Under the pieces are notes generated by a model. The model had not been told where the DNA came from, did not search any database, and worked only from the letters and a program-made list of their open reading frames with translations. Position numbers and translations under genes: made by a program. A stretch of DNA of 64,000 nt from Marinirhabdus sp963799365 (GTDB lineage Bacteria; Bacteroidota; Bacteroidia; Flavobacteriales; Flavobacteriaceae): assembly GCA_963799365.1 (NCBI GenBank), contig CAWCWV010000016.1, positions 496,001 to 560,000 of the forward strand, written 5' to 3'. Each line of letters opens with the position of its first letter. Position 1 is the stretch's first letter. Below are positions 24,042-33,482 of this stretch, piece after piece.

Positions 24042-25760
24042 TTAATATCCTTTTGCAGTATCATTTCCACGGGGATCTGCACCGCCTTCTAGTTTGCCAT
24101 TGGAAAGTACTAAAATAGCATCTACTTTGCCAATAATTGGATCTACTTGGGTATTTTCCGGGTAGCCTTTTTGGGCAAGTAATTCTTTCAAGTCTGAAGG
24201 AAATCTATCCTTTTCATACCTAATAGCGTCTGGTAACCATTGGTGATGAAATCTGGGCACATTAACAGCTTCTTGCATATTCATATCGAACTCACGAACA
24301 TTTAAAATTGTTTGTAAAACTGAAGTAATTATTGTTGCTCCTCCCGGGCTTCCTACTACCATCCATAACTTCCCATCCCGTTCCACAATAGTTGGCGTCA
24401 TAGTGCTTAGCATTCTTTTTTGAGGGGCGATGGCGTTTGCTTTGCCACCAACCAGACCATATATATTAGGCTCGCCTGGTTTGGCACTAAAATCGTCCAT
24501 TTCGTTGTTTAAGAAGAAGCCCAGTTCCTTTACAAATAATTTCGATCCATAGCCAGAATTAAGTGTAGTGGTTGCAGATACTGCATTCCCAAAAGCGTCA
24601 ACTATAGAATAATGTGTAGTCTCTTCACTTTCGTAACCAGGAATCACCCCATAACCAATGGTTTTTGAATCTGTTGCTTTTTCAAGACTGAAAGTACGCA
24701 TTCTCTTTTTTAAATAAGCATCAGAAAGTAAGGAGTCTACTGGAATCTCCACAAAATCTGGATCACCCATATAGTAGCTTCGGTCTGCATAGGCACGGCG
24801 TTCTGCTTCTGTTAAAACCTGAATATATGGTACCGAATTATGTCCATAGTCTGAAAGTGGGAATGGTTCCACCATTTTCAATATTTGGCCAAGTGCTAGC
24901 CCACCACTTGAAGGTGGCGCCATAGAGATTACTTTTAAATCCTTATAATCGAAAACAATAGGATCTCTGAACTCAGCTTCGTAAGCTTTTAAATCATCTA
25001 GGGTAATAATTCCCCCACGCTGTTGTATAAAATCTACTAATTTTGACCCTAAAGTTTCTCCATAGAAGGCTGTGATCCCTTCGTCAGAAATAGTTTGTAG
25101 CGTGTTTGCCAAAGCTTGGTTTATAAATACATCGCCTTCGGTATATTGTTGAGTGACAATGGAAGTTTCTCCGCTCACTTTTTCAAAGATCGGTGCAAAT
25201 TGGTTAAAGCGTTCGGCTTGTGATCTTGTTATTTTAAAACCTTTTCTCGCTAAAGTAATCACAGGGGCTAGGATCACTTCCATAGGGAGCGAACCCAATT
25301 TTTCGTGAACGGCAAACATTCCTGCTACTGTTCCTGGAACACCCACAGCCAAACTTCCTTGCTGGCTTTTTTCAGCCTGAAAGACGCCTTGTGCATCCAA
25401 ATACATATCTCGAGTTGCCTTGATGGGTGCTTTCTCCCTATAATCGAAGCCGCCCAATTCTCCGTACTGTGTTCTATACACCATAAAACCGCCACCCCCA
25501 AGATTTCCTGCATACGGATATACAACGGCGAGCGCCATTTCGGTAGCAATCATCGCATCAAAGGCATTTCCTCCTTTTTGTAAGATTTCTACCCCTATTG
25601 CTGAAGCCTCTTCCCGTGCCGAAACAACCATCGCTTTTTCAGTAATTAAGCCAACTTTTGGTAGGGTTTCAGCTTTAATAATTTTGTTTGTTTGTGTGGT
25701 TTCCTGACATTGAACAAACAAAAAACTAGACAATAGTATGGGGAGGAGGTTCAGTTTCAT
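24042..25760 (-). CDS. ggt: gamma-glutamyltransferase, lipoprotein form
   Basis: 572 residues. It hydrolyses or transfers the gamma-glutamyl group of glutathione and related peptides outside the cytoplasm. The N-terminus has a lipoprotein signal (LLSSFLFVQC). The autocleavage site is in EETTHYSIVDAFGNAVS, where the first Thr of TTHYS becomes the nucleophile of the small subunit. The GSPGGATIITSV loop and the PSSGG substrate loop (MAPPSSGGLALGQ) are also present. Start ATG overlaps the stop of the upstream ACP phosphodiesterase gene by 4 bp, so they form an operon. Confidence 0.93.
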   Translation of the reverse strand: MKLNLLPILLSSFLFVQCQETTQTNKIIKAETLPKVGLITEKAMVVSAREEASAIGVEILQKGGNAFDAMIATEMALAVVYPYAGNLGGGGFMVYRTQYGELGGFDYREKAPIKATRDMYLDAQGVFQAEKSQQGSLAVGVPGTVAGMFAVHEKLGSLPMEVILAPVITLARKGFKITRSQAERFNQFAPIFEKVSGETSIVTQQYTEGDVFINQALANTLQTISDEGITAFYGETLGSKLVDFIQQRGGIITLDDLKAYEAEFRDPIVFDYKDLKVISMAPPSSGGLALGQILKMVEPFPLSDYGHNSVPYIQVLTEAERRAYADRSYYMGDPDFVEIPVDSLLSDAYLKKRMRTFSLEKATDSKTIGYGVIPGYESEETTHYSIVDAFGNAVSATTTLNSGYGSKLFVKELGFFLNNEMDDFSAKPGEPNIYGLVGGKANAIAPQKRMLSTMTPTIVERDGKLWMVVGSPGGATIITSVLQTILNVREFDMNMQEAVNVPRFHHQWLPDAIRYEKDRFPSDLKELLAQKGYPENTQVDPIIGKVDAILVLSNGKLEGGADPRGNDTAKGY

Positions 25761-26341
25761 AATTCGGTTAATTTTTGAGTTGAGGCTGTGATTAATTCAG
25801 CAAAAAAAGAAGTGAATTCAGTTTCAAATTCGGAATAAAATTCTTCTAGTTCCAGTACGGCAAGATTCATTTTTGATCGATTTTTGGTTCGATGATTCAT
25901 TTGAGTAAGAATTTTGCTGATACCTTCAATACTTGCATAGCTAAGCAACCAATTGTCTGAAATCATATAAGGCATCATTCGTTGGATTCTTGTAGGTAAA
26001 ATTTCAAAATTGGTACGTAGCATTTTATAAAAACCGTCTACATATTCCGCCAAAGGTTTTGAATGATAGTCGTTCCAGTTTTTTGCCAAAAAGTGATCGT
26101 ATAATATGTCTACAATGACACCGCTGTAATGACTGTAATTTTTGTGAAGTCTTGCTGTACTATGTCTCACCGTTGGATGACTGTCTGTATAACTATCGAT
26201 AAACCGATGTAACAAAATACCTTTTTGAATTTTTGGAGGAAACTTTTGGTAACGTTTTCCTTTAATTCCATCGGCTATAAAGTTACCAATGGTAATACCT
26301 TCGTCCTCCCCAGAAAGATAGATGTGTGCTAGAAAATTCAT
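25757..26341 (-). CDS. acyl carrier protein phosphodiesterase (AcpH / DUF479 family)
   Basis: 194 residues. Typical opening MNFLAHIYLSGEDEGITIGN and FIADGIKGKRYQKFP, then ILLHRFIDSYTDSHP and HYSGVIVDILYDHFLA, which supply the His and Asp residues of an HD-like metal site. AcpH removes the 4'-phosphopantetheine arm from acyl carrier protein. First gene of a two-gene operon with ggt, a pairing with no obvious metabolic link. Confidence 0.85.
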   Translation of the reverse strand: MNFLAHIYLSGEDEGITIGNFIADGIKGKRYQKFPPKIQKGILLHRFIDSYTDSHPTVRHSTARLHKNYSHYSGVIVDILYDHFLAKNWNDYHSKPLAEYVDGFYKMLRTNFEILPTRIQRMMPYMISDNWLLSYASIEGISKILTQMNHRTKNRSKMNLAVLELEEFYSEFETEFTSFFAELITASTQKLTEL

Positions 26342-26385
26342 CTGGACAATTTACAAAATTGCATCACATTTTTGGTGATATAAAG

Positions 26386-26393
26386 TATCTTTG
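26386..26393 (+). promoter_or_regulatory. -7 box upstream of the glmM-type gene
   Basis: TATCTTTG fits TAnnTTTG; a TTG at 26359-26361 lies 24 bp upstream. The leader would be about 85 bases and include a short repetitive stretch (GTAGCTGGTAGCGGGTAG) at 26412-26433. Confidence 0.4.
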
Positions 26394-26486
26394 CTCACAA
26401 GTTGTTAGCCAGTAGCTGGTAGCGGGTAGTTGAGCTAGTTTTTATAACTGAATTGCCAACTTAATTTAATTTATAATACACTTTAT

Positions 26487-27872
26487 ATGACTTTAATAAA
26501 ATCTATTTCTGGAATTCGTGGTACCATTGGTGGTAAGCAGGGCGATAATTTAACGCCAATTGATGCAGTGCTATATGCCGCCTCTTATGGTTCCTGGGTA
26601 AAACAACAGCGAACTAAAGAAGCATATAGAGTAGTTATAGGAAGAGATGCGCGAATTAGTGGCGAAATGGTACAGCAATTAGTGATGAACACGCTTGTAG
26701 GTATGGGGATTCACGTGATAGATCTTGGACTTTCTACAACCCCAACCGTAGAAATGGCAGTGACCATGGAACATGCCGATGGCGGAATTATTCTTACCGC
26801 CAGTCATAACCCTAAGCAGTGGAATGCTTTAAAATTATTAAATAACAAAGGAGAATTTTTGAATGCTGAAGCTGGACAAGAAATTTTAGATATAGCCGAA
26901 AGTGGTGCAATGACCTTTGCTGAAATAGATGATTTAGGAAAAATTACCATTAACGATGCCTACATAGATTTGCATATTGATGAAATTTTAAACCTGCCTC
27001 TGGTAAACGTTTCGGCTATTAAAAAAGCAGGTTTTAAAGTGGTCGTAGATGGAGTAAATAGTACAGGCGGAATCGCAGTGCCGCTTTTATTACATGCGCT
27101 AGGAGTGCATCCAGTAAAATTATATTGTGATCCTACAGGTCATTTCCCACATAATCCAGAACCTCTCAAAGAACATTTAGGAGATTTAATGGAATTGGTG
27201 CAAAAGGAACATGCAGATTTCGGGCTCGTGGTAGATCCAGATGTAGATCGATTGGCTTTTGTAAATGAAAAAGGAGAAATGTTCGGAGAAGAGTATACCT
27301 TGGTGGCTGTGGCAGATTATATATTGAAAAACAACCTGGGAACTACCGTTAGTAATATGTCCTCTTCAAGAGCACTACGTGACATTACCGAAAAGCACGG
27401 CGGAACCTACACCGCAAGTGCAGTGGGTGAAGTAAATGTAGTACAGCAAATGAAAGACACCAATGCCGTAATTGGTGGTGAAGGAAATGGTGGCATTATC
27501 TATCCTGAATTACACTACGGAAGAGATAGTTTGGTAGGTATTGCCTTATTTTTAAGTCATCTGGCCGAAGAAAAAGTTTCAGTAAGTGAGCTTAGAAGTA
27601 GATATACAAGTTATTTTATGAGCAAAAAGAAAATTGAGCTAACGCCTCAATTAGATGTGGATGCAATTCTAAAAGAAATAGAAACCCGTTACAAAACTGA
27701 AGAAATTAATACCTTGGACGGTGTAAAAATTGATTTTGCTGAAAACTGGGTACACCTTCGCAAATCTAATACGGAACCTATTATTAGAATTTATACAGAA
27801 GCCAAAAGCCAATCTGAAGCAGACGAACTTGCAGATCGATTTATTGACGAGTTGAAGGAGATAGCGGGGTAA
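26487..27872 (+). CDS. glmM: phosphoglucosamine mutase (phosphohexomutase family)
   Basis: 461 residues. It shows the four-domain alpha-D-phosphohexomutase layout: the phosphoserine loop TASHNPKQWNALK (about residue 100), the metal loop DPDVDRLAF, the sugar-binding GEGNGGIIYPE, and the C-terminal phosphate loop RKSNTEPIIRIYTE. In Bacteroidota this branch is usually assigned as GlmM, which turns glucosamine-6-phosphate into glucosamine-1-phosphate for peptidoglycan and LPS; activity on mannose or glucose phosphates cannot be ruled out. Monocistronic. Confidence 0.85.
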   Translation: MTLIKSISGIRGTIGGKQGDNLTPIDAVLYAASYGSWVKQQRTKEAYRVVIGRDARISGEMVQQLVMNTLVGMGIHVIDLGLSTTPTVEMAVTMEHADGGIILTASHNPKQWNALKLLNNKGEFLNAEAGQEILDIAESGAMTFAEIDDLGKITINDAYIDLHIDEILNLPLVNVSAIKKAGFKVVVDGVNSTGGIAVPLLLHALGVHPVKLYCDPTGHFPHNPEPLKEHLGDLMELVQKEHADFGLVVDPDVDRLAFVNEKGEMFGEEYTLVAVADYILKNNLGTTVSNMSSSRALRDITEKHGGTYTASAVGEVNVVQQMKDTNAVIGGEGNGGIIYPELHYGRDSLVGIALFLSHLAEEKVSVSELRSRYTSYFMSKKKIELTPQLDVDAILKEIETRYKTEEINTLDGVKIDFAENWVHLRKSNTEPIIRIYTEAKSQSEADELADRFIDELKEIAG

Positions 27873-27939
27873 AATTCTAAATTATAGATTTCAAAGAATA
27901 GCTAGAATTTTATTAGTTTTATTCTTTAACCTATTAATC

Positions 27940-28330
27940 ACGCGCACTTTAATCCTAAAGGGGTCCGCGCGCAAGATTGGCTTTAGGTTTTGGATTTATT
28001 AGATTTAATTTTAAGTCCAGTTAACTAATTACCCAATTCCCAAGTTAACCAATTAACCAATTCCCCACGCACACCCTAACCCTAAAGGGGCCAATGCGCA
28101 ATTTTAGCTTAGATTTTAAGTTTATTAGATGTATTTTTCAGTCTAATTAACCATTTACCCATTTACCCATTTACCCAATTAACCAATTCCCCACGCACAC
28201 CCTAAACCTAAAGGGGCCCGCGCGCAAGATTGATTTAATTAGCTTAAATTTTTCAGTATTCTAATTAATCAACTAACCAACTAACCAATTAACCAATTAT
28301 CTAGTTACCCAGTTGCCCATTTCCCCAATT
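27940..28330. repeat. three tandem copies of a ~126-bp intergenic repeat plus ACCAATT word tail
   Basis: The copies begin at 27940, 28067 and 28193. Each opens with ACGC(G/A)CAC, then CCTAAAGGGG(C/T)C, a GCGC-rich block, about 50 bp of AT-rich DNA and a run of ACCAATTAACCAATT or TTTACCCA words. The third copy runs into a longer word array to about 28330. No gene is present in 27873-28397. Within the first copy CGCGC (27941) can pair with GCGCG (27967), so each unit may fold. Confidence 0.8.
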
Positions 28331-28397
28331 CTCCCTACACATAATCCTGAGTGATTTGAAGGAAATTTATTTAAATTATAAACTAGCTATGTATTCT

Positions 28398-29288
28398 TCA
28401 AATTGTATCGAAGGGCACCTTATCCCGATACTTCCAGCGCTTGTGCGTCCATAGGTAATAAGCCGGTTCTGCGTTTATTTGATCTTCGACAAGGGATAGA
28501 AATTTATCAGTTATTTGATAATTTGGAAAGTCGTTTGGATTTTTGGTAATGAGTTTAACGTCTGCTGCGTAATGGCCTCTTTTTACTTTTCGAATGTCCA
28601 GATAGATAACTGCCATATCGAACTTTTTAGCAAGCATTTCGCCTCCGGTGAGTACTGGTACTTTAATCCCCATAAATTCCTGAAAGTGCTTCGCTTTCCA
28701 GTGTTTTGCGGTTTGGTCTGCTATAAAAGCGGTGAGCAGTAGCTCGTTATTGGCAATAGCTTTTCCTAATTTATGAACGGTTTCTTTGGTATTGATTAGT
28801 TCACTGTTGTATCGGGCTCTTATTTTCTTTACCAAGGTATCAAAATATTCGTTTTCAATACGTTTGTAGACGGCATATCCTTTATGTTTGATAAAGCGTT
28901 GTAAAATCACGCTCCATTCCCAGCTGGCGTAGTGCCCCATAAACATAAGGATGTTTTGATTTTCTTTTTCTAACTCGTGAATAATACCAACATTGCTCAC
29001 GGTAAATCGCTTTTTCATCTGTGTTTCTGAAATGGTGAGCGATTTTATGGCTTCCAGCACCATGTCACAAAAATGAACATAAAATTCTTTGGAGATTGCT
29101 TTCCGTTCTTCTTCCGTTTTATGGGGTAGTGCCAGTTTTAAATTTTCGGTAACTACCTTCTTGCGATAGCCAAAGACATAGTAGACAAAGAAAAATAACA
29201 CATCGGAAATACCATACAGTATCCGAAAAGGGAGTATGGAAATAAACCAGATAATTGGATATACTAAAAGATAAACTAAACGTTGCAT
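28398..29288 (-). CDS. lysophospholipid/lipid A acyltransferase (LpxL/HtrB family)
   Basis: 296 residues from the ATG at 29288 (the frame extends to a GTG at 29303). An N-terminal membrane anchor (LVYLLVYPIIWFISILPF) precedes the acyltransferase domain with the catalytic H-x4-E/D motif, GHYASWEW, near residue 115, and the LTGGEMLAKKF and YLWTHKRWKYR segments. The family adds secondary acyl chains to lipid A on the inner face of the inner membrane; in Bacteroidota it can also act on other lipids. Divergent from the rhomboid gene. Confidence 0.88.
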   Translation of the reverse strand: MQRLVYLLVYPIIWFISILPFRILYGISDVLFFFVYYVFGYRKKVVTENLKLALPHKTEEERKAISKEFYVHFCDMVLEAIKSLTISETQMKKRFTVSNVGIIHELEKENQNILMFMGHYASWEWSVILQRFIKHKGYAVYKRIENEYFDTLVKKIRARYNSELINTKETVHKLGKAIANNELLLTAFIADQTAKHWKAKHFQEFMGIKVPVLTGGEMLAKKFDMAVIYLDIRKVKRGHYAADVKLITKNPNDFPNYQITDKFLSLVEDQINAEPAYYLWTHKRWKYRDKVPFDTI

Positions 29289-29351
29289 AGCGATTGTTAG
29301 CACAAAACTAACTAAATTTATTGCTTCAAATTAAAAAACTTTATTGCTACA

Positions 29352-30002
29352 ATGCAGAACCTTGATATTGCCACCCTTGTTATCCTTGCCGCAAATATTT
29401 TAATTTCAATAAAAGGTTTCAACGACTTCTCTTTCTTCGAAAAATATAAATTCAATATTGCAGGAATACGGCGTGGAGAACAGATAAGGATGTTCACTTC
29501 TGGTTTCTTGCACGTAGATTTTACCCACCTGCTCTTTAATATGCTTACGCTGTATTTTTTTGCACACGTAGTCATTGATGCGTTAGGAACCATTCAGTTT
29601 GTGCTTATTTATATTGCTGCATTGCTTATGGGGAATCTATTGTCCTTCTATTTTCATAAAGATGAATTTCACTATAGCGCTGTAGGGGCAAGTGGTGCCG
29701 TTACAGGGATTTTATATTCAGCTATTTTGTTTTATCCGAACATGGGGTTGTATTTGTTTTTCATCCCAATAGCTATACCTGCCTGGATTTTTGGGCTATT
29801 ATACCTATTGTACTCTATATATGGAATGAAAAGCAGGAAAGGCAATATAGGTCACGATGCTCATTTTGGAGGAGCCATTGCTGGATATGCCCTTACATTA
29901 GGCTTTGCTCCAATTTTGCTGCAAACCAACTTGTGGATCGTTTTGGTACTAGCATTGCCTATTGCATTGCTATTTATTTTGCACAAACTAGGGAAACTAT
30001 AA
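29352..30002 (+). CDS. rhomboid family intramembrane serine protease
   Basis: 216 residues with about six hydrophobic helices. The catalytic serine is in GASGAVTGILY (about residue 117) and the histidine in GHDAHFGGAIAGYA (about 178); HLLFNMLTLYFF supplies the early conserved H and N. Rhomboids cut transmembrane substrates within the bilayer. The N-terminal domain is minimal, as in the basic bacterial form. Confidence 0.92.
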   Translation: MQNLDIATLVILAANILISIKGFNDFSFFEKYKFNIAGIRRGEQIRMFTSGFLHVDFTHLLFNMLTLYFFAHVVIDALGTIQFVLIYIAALLMGNLLSFYFHKDEFHYSAVGASGAVTGILYSAILFYPNMGLYLFFIPIAIPAWIFGLLYLLYSIYGMKSRKGNIGHDAHFGGAIAGYALTLGFAPILLQTNLWIVLVLALPIALLFILHKLGKL

Positions 30003-30019
30003 AATCAGAGTAAAAAAGA

Positions 30020-30063
30020 AAAGGTTAAACGTTAACAGGAATTCCTATTTACGATTAACCTTT
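30020..30063. terminator. bidirectional terminator between convergent genes
   Basis: AAAGGTTAA (30020-30028) pairs with TTAACCTTT (30055-30063). A-rich and T-rich flanks serve both the rhomboid gene (+) and the TlpA-like gene (-). Confidence 0.6.
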
Positions 30064-30083
30064 AAAAGATAAGAGCTTCTAGC

Positions 30084-31196
30084 TTAATCTAATAAAGAAG
30101 CAATCTTCGCTTCTAAGGCAGGACCTCTTAAGTTTTTGTCTATGATCGTTCCATTTTCATCCAGTAAAAATGTTGCGGGAATAGAGCGTACACTGTATTG
30201 TTTTGCGATTGGATCTTGCCAAAACATAAGATTGGATACGTGGTACCAATCCATATTATCATCGGCTATGGCTTGTTTCCATCTCTCCTCTTGGCCTTGG
30301 CGATCTAAAGAAACACTAATAATGTTTAATCCCTTATCGTGGTATTTTTCATATACTCTTACCACATTTGGGTTTTCTATACGGCACGGCTTACACCAAG
30401 AAGCCCAAAAATCAATAATGGTATATTTTCCTAAAGCATCATTTAATGCCAGTTCAGTACCTTCAGGTGTTTTTGCTGAAAAGCCAGGAGCTTTGGCTCC
30501 TATGTCCGCTGCACTCATATTTTCTAAGGTGGCCTTCATTTTTACGGCTGTAGTAGATTCTTTCATCTTAGGGTCCAAACCTTCAATAGCATCTTTTGCT
30601 TCAATGGAATTTAATTGCTTTTTGTTTAACATTTCAGAAATAAGCATAACCGAGAAAAGAGAACCGCCATGCTCGCTAATAAAATTTTTCTTGTAAGCTA
30701 TTTCTTCTTCTAATATTTTTGCGTTTTCCGCCTGCAATTGTGTCGCCAACATTCCGTCTTGCTGCTGTTGTGCTGTTCTGAAGCGCATACCAACATCTTG
30801 TCTGCGACGCCCATAATTGGTTATTTCACTCACAAACTCACGATATGCTTCATTTTGAGGACTACCTGTTACATAAGAAGCCTGAATACTATCCTTAAAT
30901 AAAGTAACTTGTAAGTCTTTATTTTCTGGGAAGTAAGCCACAGTTCCTAATTGTGCAACCGAAAGATAATTAACGGTAGACATATCGTTCTTAGGATAGC
31001 TGGCACTAAACTTTCCATCAGTGATTGTAATGGTGTCAATGACACTAGGCTGATTGCTAACTGGGTTTATTTGGTTTACCATGATCGTGGTGCCATCTTC
31101 AAAACCTTGTGCATTCCCAGATAGGGTATAAGAGTTAGACTCGCCTTGACAGGCTACTAAAAGTGCAGCTGCCAATATAGAAAACAATACTTTCAT
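30084..31196 (-). CDS. TlpA-like thiol-disulfide lipoprotein with DUF4369
   Basis: 370 residues. Lipoprotein signal ending in LLVACQGE. Residues about 24-110 form the beta-rich DUF4369 domain (YTLSGNAQGFEDGTTIMVNQ). A helical linker follows, then a thioredoxin-fold TlpA/AhpC domain from about 230 with DFWASWCKPCRIENP, where the CKPC pair is the redox site, and a cis-proline loop SIPATFLLDENG. It probably reduces disulfides or supports cytochrome maturation in the periplasm; the exact partner is unknown. Confidence 0.9.
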   Translation of the reverse strand: MKVLFSILAAALLVACQGESNSYTLSGNAQGFEDGTTIMVNQINPVSNQPSVIDTITITDGKFSASYPKNDMSTVNYLSVAQLGTVAYFPENKDLQVTLFKDSIQASYVTGSPQNEAYREFVSEITNYGRRRQDVGMRFRTAQQQQDGMLATQLQAENAKILEEEIAYKKNFISEHGGSLFSVMLISEMLNKKQLNSIEAKDAIEGLDPKMKESTTAVKMKATLENMSAADIGAKAPGFSAKTPEGTELALNDALGKYTIIDFWASWCKPCRIENPNVVRVYEKYHDKGLNIISVSLDRQGQEERWKQAIADDNMDWYHVSNLMFWQDPIAKQYSVRSIPATFLLDENGTIIDKNLRGPALEAKIASLLD

Positions 31197-31412
31197 AAAT
31201 ATTTATATTTTCAGCAAAAATAAAGGTATTTTCTTCTGAAAAAAATGATTTATTTATAATTGTTAATTCTGTAATAATTCTAAAGGGCATCATAATAAAT
31301 TCCATATTTTTACATGTTACATTTTCAACTGAAAATGAAACTTTTAAATAGCCTAATTTCAGCTTTAAATTGATATGTTTAAACAAAAAAATATATCAAA
31401 AAATGCAATACC

Positions 31413-33416
31413 ATGAAAATAATAGAATTGTTTGTTTTATTCATATTATTACCTTTCGTTGGTTATTCTCAAATACCTAGTTATAGTTGGGGAGGACAAA
31501 TAGGGGGAATTGATTTTGACAGTGGAGAAAATTTGAGCACAGATATTTTTGGTAATGTCGTAGTTACTGGTTTTTACAAAAATACTGTGGATTTTGATTT
31601 TGATCCTTCTGTATCCAATACTTTGAGTTCTTCAGGGAACATTAGTTTATTTATTGTTAAATATGATCCTGAAGGAAATTTAATTTGGGTAAACGGAATA
31701 AATGGTAATAATCCATCAAACCCTAGTCATTACATAACTGCTTCTACTTCCGATTCTTCAGGAAATATTTACTTAACAGGGTATTTTGATGGAACAATAG
31801 ATTTAAACCCTAGTCCAGATAGTGAAGAGTTATATACATCTAAGGGATCTTCAGATATTTTTTTAATAAAATTAGATATAAACGGTTCCTATGTATGGGG
31901 CGGTACCATTGGAGGTGCTCAAGATGACAGAGCTATTAGTATAAAAGTCGATGATGAGGATAATTTATATATCACAGGAAGTTTCCAAGGTATCGTAGAT
32001 TTTGATATTACTGAAAATATATTCAATTTGGATGGTAGTGGTTCATCCGCAATGTTTACCATAAAAATTGATAAATACTCAAATTTTATATGGGGAAAAT
32101 CAATTTCAGGAGGAATAATTCTACCAAGCTCTATCACTGTAGATGCATCCTATAATGTTTATGTTGCAGGGCGAATGGAAGGTATCATTGATTTTGACTC
32201 TGGCCCTGGTACTTTTATCCTTTCTTCTTCTGGTAATACCAGAGCAGTTTTTGTTTTAAAAATAAATGAAATTGGAGATTTTGTAAATGCCGGAGTTACC
32301 AGTAGTCTAAATTCAGGAAGTATTCCTAAAGGCAATTCAATTAAGTTAGACAGTAATAGTAATATTTATATAACAGGTTCTTTTTCTGGAACCGTGGATT
32401 TCGATTTCAGTAATAACGTCCAAAATCTTGTAGCTACAGGTAGTAGTGCTTTTAGTGATGTATTTGTCTTAAAATTAGATAATGATTTAAACTTCACATG
32501 GGTTGGAAAAATGGGAGGAAATGTTAGAGATGAAGCTTTAGGAATGTTTTTGGACGCAAATGATAATATTTACACTACTGGTTATTTTGAAGGCACCTCA
32601 GATTTTGATCCAGGCCCTGACTATCTTCCTATATTTGGTAGTAATGGAAAAGAAGTTTTTATATCTGTATTAGACTCAGATATGAATTTTGTTGATGCTG
32701 AAGATATTGTTGGTAATTCAGATGACAGAGGTAAAGATATTATATTGGATAATGCCGGCAATATATACATATTAGGGAGTTTTGTATTTGATATTAGAAA
32801 TGTACCCGACTTTGATTTCGATTCTAATGGGGGTAGTGACGGGTTTTTATTCAAATTTGGGAATGAACCAAATAACGACCCAGATAATTTCCCTCCAACT
32901 GCAATGGACGACAGTTTTAGTGTTTCACAAGGGGGTAATGAAACCGTTAATTTAGTTGCCAATGATTCAGACCCTGACGGAATTTTGTCACCTTCTTCTA
33001 TTGTTATTACTAGGTTTCCAGTAGATGGAATTCTTCTTGACAACGGTGATGGGACAATTACATATACCCATACTGGCAACTCAGTTTCAGATGATATTTT
33101 TCAATACACGATAGAAGACAATGATGGAGCTTCTTCAAATGTCGCTACAGTCCATATTGCTACAACTTTGGGAATGGACGGGACATATATTCAAGATGAT
33201 ATTAGAATATATCCAAATCCAACAAATTCAGTTTTATATATAGAAACGAATGTAGAGGTTGCAACCATTGAAGTTTTTAATTTACTTGGAGTGAAAGTCG
33301 TTAAATTTAAAGCAACAAATGAAATTGACATAGCAAATTTGAGTTCTGGGGTTTATCTCCTAACCATAACTGATACAATGGGTAGAAGCTTGAAGAAAAT
33401 GATAATAAAAAACTAA
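31413..33416 (+). CDS. secreted SBBP beta-propeller protein with cadherin-like module and T9SS domain
   Basis: 667 residues. Signal peptide (LFVLFILLPFVGYSQ), then repeated blades with the pattern GN-(I/V)-Y-(L/I)-TG-x-F-x-GT-x-D-F-D. Examples are GNIYLTGYFDGTIDLNPS and NLYITGSFQGIVDFD, with at least seven copies over residues 40-470. Next comes a cadherin/tandem-95 type module (ANDSDPDGILSPSSI, GDGTITYTHTG, FQYTIEDNDGASSN). The end is a T9SS sorting domain (IRIYPNPTNSVLYIET ... LSSGVYLLTIT). It should be a large surface-displayed protein; ligand unknown. The Asp-rich repeats may bind calcium. Confidence 0.87.
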   Translation: MKIIELFVLFILLPFVGYSQIPSYSWGGQIGGIDFDSGENLSTDIFGNVVVTGFYKNTVDFDFDPSVSNTLSSSGNISLFIVKYDPEGNLIWVNGINGNNPSNPSHYITASTSDSSGNIYLTGYFDGTIDLNPSPDSEELYTSKGSSDIFLIKLDINGSYVWGGTIGGAQDDRAISIKVDDEDNLYITGSFQGIVDFDITENIFNLDGSGSSAMFTIKIDKYSNFIWGKSISGGIILPSSITVDASYNVYVAGRMEGIIDFDSGPGTFILSSSGNTRAVFVLKINEIGDFVNAGVTSSLNSGSIPKGNSIKLDSNSNIYITGSFSGTVDFDFSNNVQNLVATGSSAFSDVFVLKLDNDLNFTWVGKMGGNVRDEALGMFLDANDNIYTTGYFEGTSDFDPGPDYLPIFGSNGKEVFISVLDSDMNFVDAEDIVGNSDDRGKDIILDNAGNIYILGSFVFDIRNVPDFDFDSNGGSDGFLFKFGNEPNNDPDNFPPTAMDDSFSVSQGGNETVNLVANDSDPDGILSPSSIVITRFPVDGILLDNGDGTITYTHTGNSVSDDIFQYTIEDNDGASSNVATVHIATTLGMDGTYIQDDIRIYPNPTNSVLYIETNVEVATIEVFNLLGVKVVKFKATNEIDIANLSSGVYLLTITDTMGRSLKKMIIKN

Positions 33417-33482
33417 ATTAATATATTGTTCCAATCCGGAATATAAACAATAGTTAAGATCGTTTAAAACTAGATACTTAAA

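Noticed and set aside
27940..28330. Possible CRISPR array
   Set aside because: The period is about 126 bp with only three copies and drifting spacers that are themselves repetitive; no cas genes.
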